A stretch of DNA of 64,000 bases from JAWKRB01 sp041389885 (GTDB lineage Bacteria; Myxococcota_A; Polyangia; Polyangiales; Ga0077539). Made by a program: the position numbers and the translations under genes. Location of the stretch: assembly GCA_041389885.1 (NCBI GenBank), contig JAWKRB010000011.1:186001-250000 (forward strand). The letters are read 5' to 3'. Shown here piece after piece: positions 63,138 to 64,000 of the stretch (its first letter is position 1; each line of letters starts with the position of its first letter). The notes under the pieces are model-generated. The model did no database searches. It was not told the origin of the DNA and saw nothing but the letters and a program-made list of their open reading frames with translations.

Positions 63138-64000
63138 TCAGAAGAGCTCGCCCTGCGCGGAGGGTCGCTTGAAGGCGCCCGGCGCTTCGATCTCGCTCGG
63201 CCCGTCGAGGCCGAGGCGACGCGCGGTGGTGTGAAAGAGCTGCCGCACGATCTCCCATCGCGCGCCTTCGCCCCGCATGCGCGCGCCGAAGCGAGCCTCG
63301 TCGGTGCGCCCGCGGCGGATGTCGACGAGCTGCGACATCACCCGCGCGGCGCGGTCGGGAAAGGCCTCTGCGAGGCGCGCCTGAAACACCTCGCGCACCT
63401 CGCCGGGGAGCCGCAGCGCGATCATGAACGCCGAGCTCGCCCCCGCCGCCGCCGCGCGCTCGAGGACCTCGGCGATGTCGTGGTCGTTGAGCCCGGGGAT
63501 CACCGGCGACACCGACACCCCCACGGGAACGCCCGCGTCGGAGAGCGCGCGCATGGCCTCGAAGCGCCGCGAGACCCTCGCCGCCCAGGGCTCGATCTTG
63601 AGCGCGTCTTCGTCTCTCGCGAAGGGCACCGAGAAGATCACCCGCGCGCGGCTCTCTCGCGCGAGCTTCGCGAGGACGTCCGCGTCGCGGCGCACGAGGG
63701 CCGACTTGGTGATCACGCACACGGGGTTGCGGTGCTCGGCGCACACCTCGAGGCACGCGCGGGTGAGGCCGTAGCTGGCCTCGAGGGGCTGGTAGCAGTC
63801 GGTGTTGCCCGAGAACATCACGGCCTCGCCGACCCACGAGCGCTTCGCGAAGGCCTCACGCAGCAGCGCGGGCGCGTCGCGCTTCACCACGATCTTGCGG
63901 TCGAAGTCGGTGCCCGCGCCGAAGCCGAGGTGCTGGTGCGAGGGGCGCGCGTAGCAGTACGCGCAGGCGTGCATGCAGCCGCGGTAGGGGTTGAGGCTCC
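63138..64000 (-). CDS. Radical SAM protein (SplB/PA0069-like), N-terminus beyond the window
   Basis: The gene runs off the right edge; 287 codons are visible. The radical SAM cysteine motif CMHACAYC (C-x3-C-x2-C) appears at the visible start, preceded by LNPYRG. It is followed by FDRKIVVKRDAP, FSGNTDCYQPLEASYGLTR (split FSGNTDCYQP, LEASYGLTR), ITKSALVRRD, SVPFARDEDALKIEP and PVIPGLNDHDI, the pattern of the PA0069/Rv2578c group related to spore photoproduct lyase. It cleaves SAM via a [4Fe-4S] cluster. The substrate is unknown for this group. Confidence 0.9.
   Translation of the reverse strand, partial: SLNPYRGCMHACAYCYARPSHQHLGFGAGTDFDRKIVVKRDAPALLREAFAKRSWVGEAVMFSGNTDCYQPLEASYGLTRACLEVCAEHRNPVCVITKSALVRRDADVLAKLARESRARVIFSVPFARDEDALKIEPWAARVSRRFEAMRALSDAGVPVGVSVSPVIPGLNDHDIAEVLERAAAAGASSAFMIALRLPGEVREVFQARLAEAFPDRAARVMSQLVDIRRGRTDEARFGARMRGEGARWEIVRQLFHTTARRLGLDGPSEIEAPGAFKRPSAQGELF

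Overview
This is a very GC-rich (strong G/C third-codon bias), densely packed chromosomal window with about 50 protein genes and one RNA gene. It looks like a Myxococcota (deltaproteobacterial) chromosome. The evidence is abundant Ser/Thr kinases and FHA proteins, a pilB-pilT-pilC-pilS block in the Myxococcus order, IgGFc-binding and IPT/TIG lipoproteins with Asp-rich linkers, a C-terminus resembling a MYXO-CTERM sorting signal, and microcompartment shell proteins that resemble those of Haliangium. I see no prophage, insertion sequence, CRISPR array or tRNA.

Layout. 1-13.4 kb: the end of an FAD oxidoreductase; a cytochrome c-copper monooxygenase lipoprotein with a discoidin-type membrane protein; three coupled GT39-like membrane proteins; a PQQ-propeller protein; and a four-gene cluster (membrane protein, small unknown, nitrilase-family amidase, MDR oxidoreductase). 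13.5-19.7 kb: one unidirectional run holding an unknown 110-aa protein, BMC-T, BMC-H and BMC-P shell genes, then mreC, mreD, mrdA (PBP2) and rodA. mreB is absent, and so is any recognisable microcompartment enzyme. 19.7-26.1 kb: a TIG / IgGFc-binding / TIG lipoprotein operon. 26-28 kb: a zinc-ribbon membrane protein, a thioredoxin-rhodanese fusion and rnpB. 28-43 kb: a secreted zincin-like protein, an NtrC-type regulator, a TPR-kinase coupled to a cNMP-domain PilB-like ATPase, a secreted phosphodiesterase-like protein, a phosphodiester glycosidase, nadC-birA, and a second kinase with an FHA protein. 43.4-52.7 kb: pilB, pilT, pilC, pilS, inverted pgsA, an FHA-sigma54 activator, a hidden 57-aa membrane ORF and an AglD-like flippase-type protein. 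52.6-64 kb: an Asp-rich repeat protein, family-4 uracil-DNA glycosylase, an alpha/beta hydrolase lipoprotein, a PP2C phosphatase, a large lipoprotein, a zinc-finger ParA with a small partner, a twice-frameshifted di-haem cytochrome gene, a Bcp peroxiredoxin and a radical SAM protein cut by the window end.

The pieces suggest three linked themes: cell elongation (mreCD-mrdA-rodA) transcribed behind a minimal microcompartment shell; type IV pilus motors with their regulators; and eukaryote-like phospho-signalling (two kinases, two FHA proteins, one PP2C). Several candidate promoters share a -35-like TTGnnn, an 18-bp spacer and a -10 starting TA. In at least two cases the -10 lies so close to the start codon that leaderless mRNAs are likely. 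All functional calls are from reading translated sequence and family knowledge; no database search was run.
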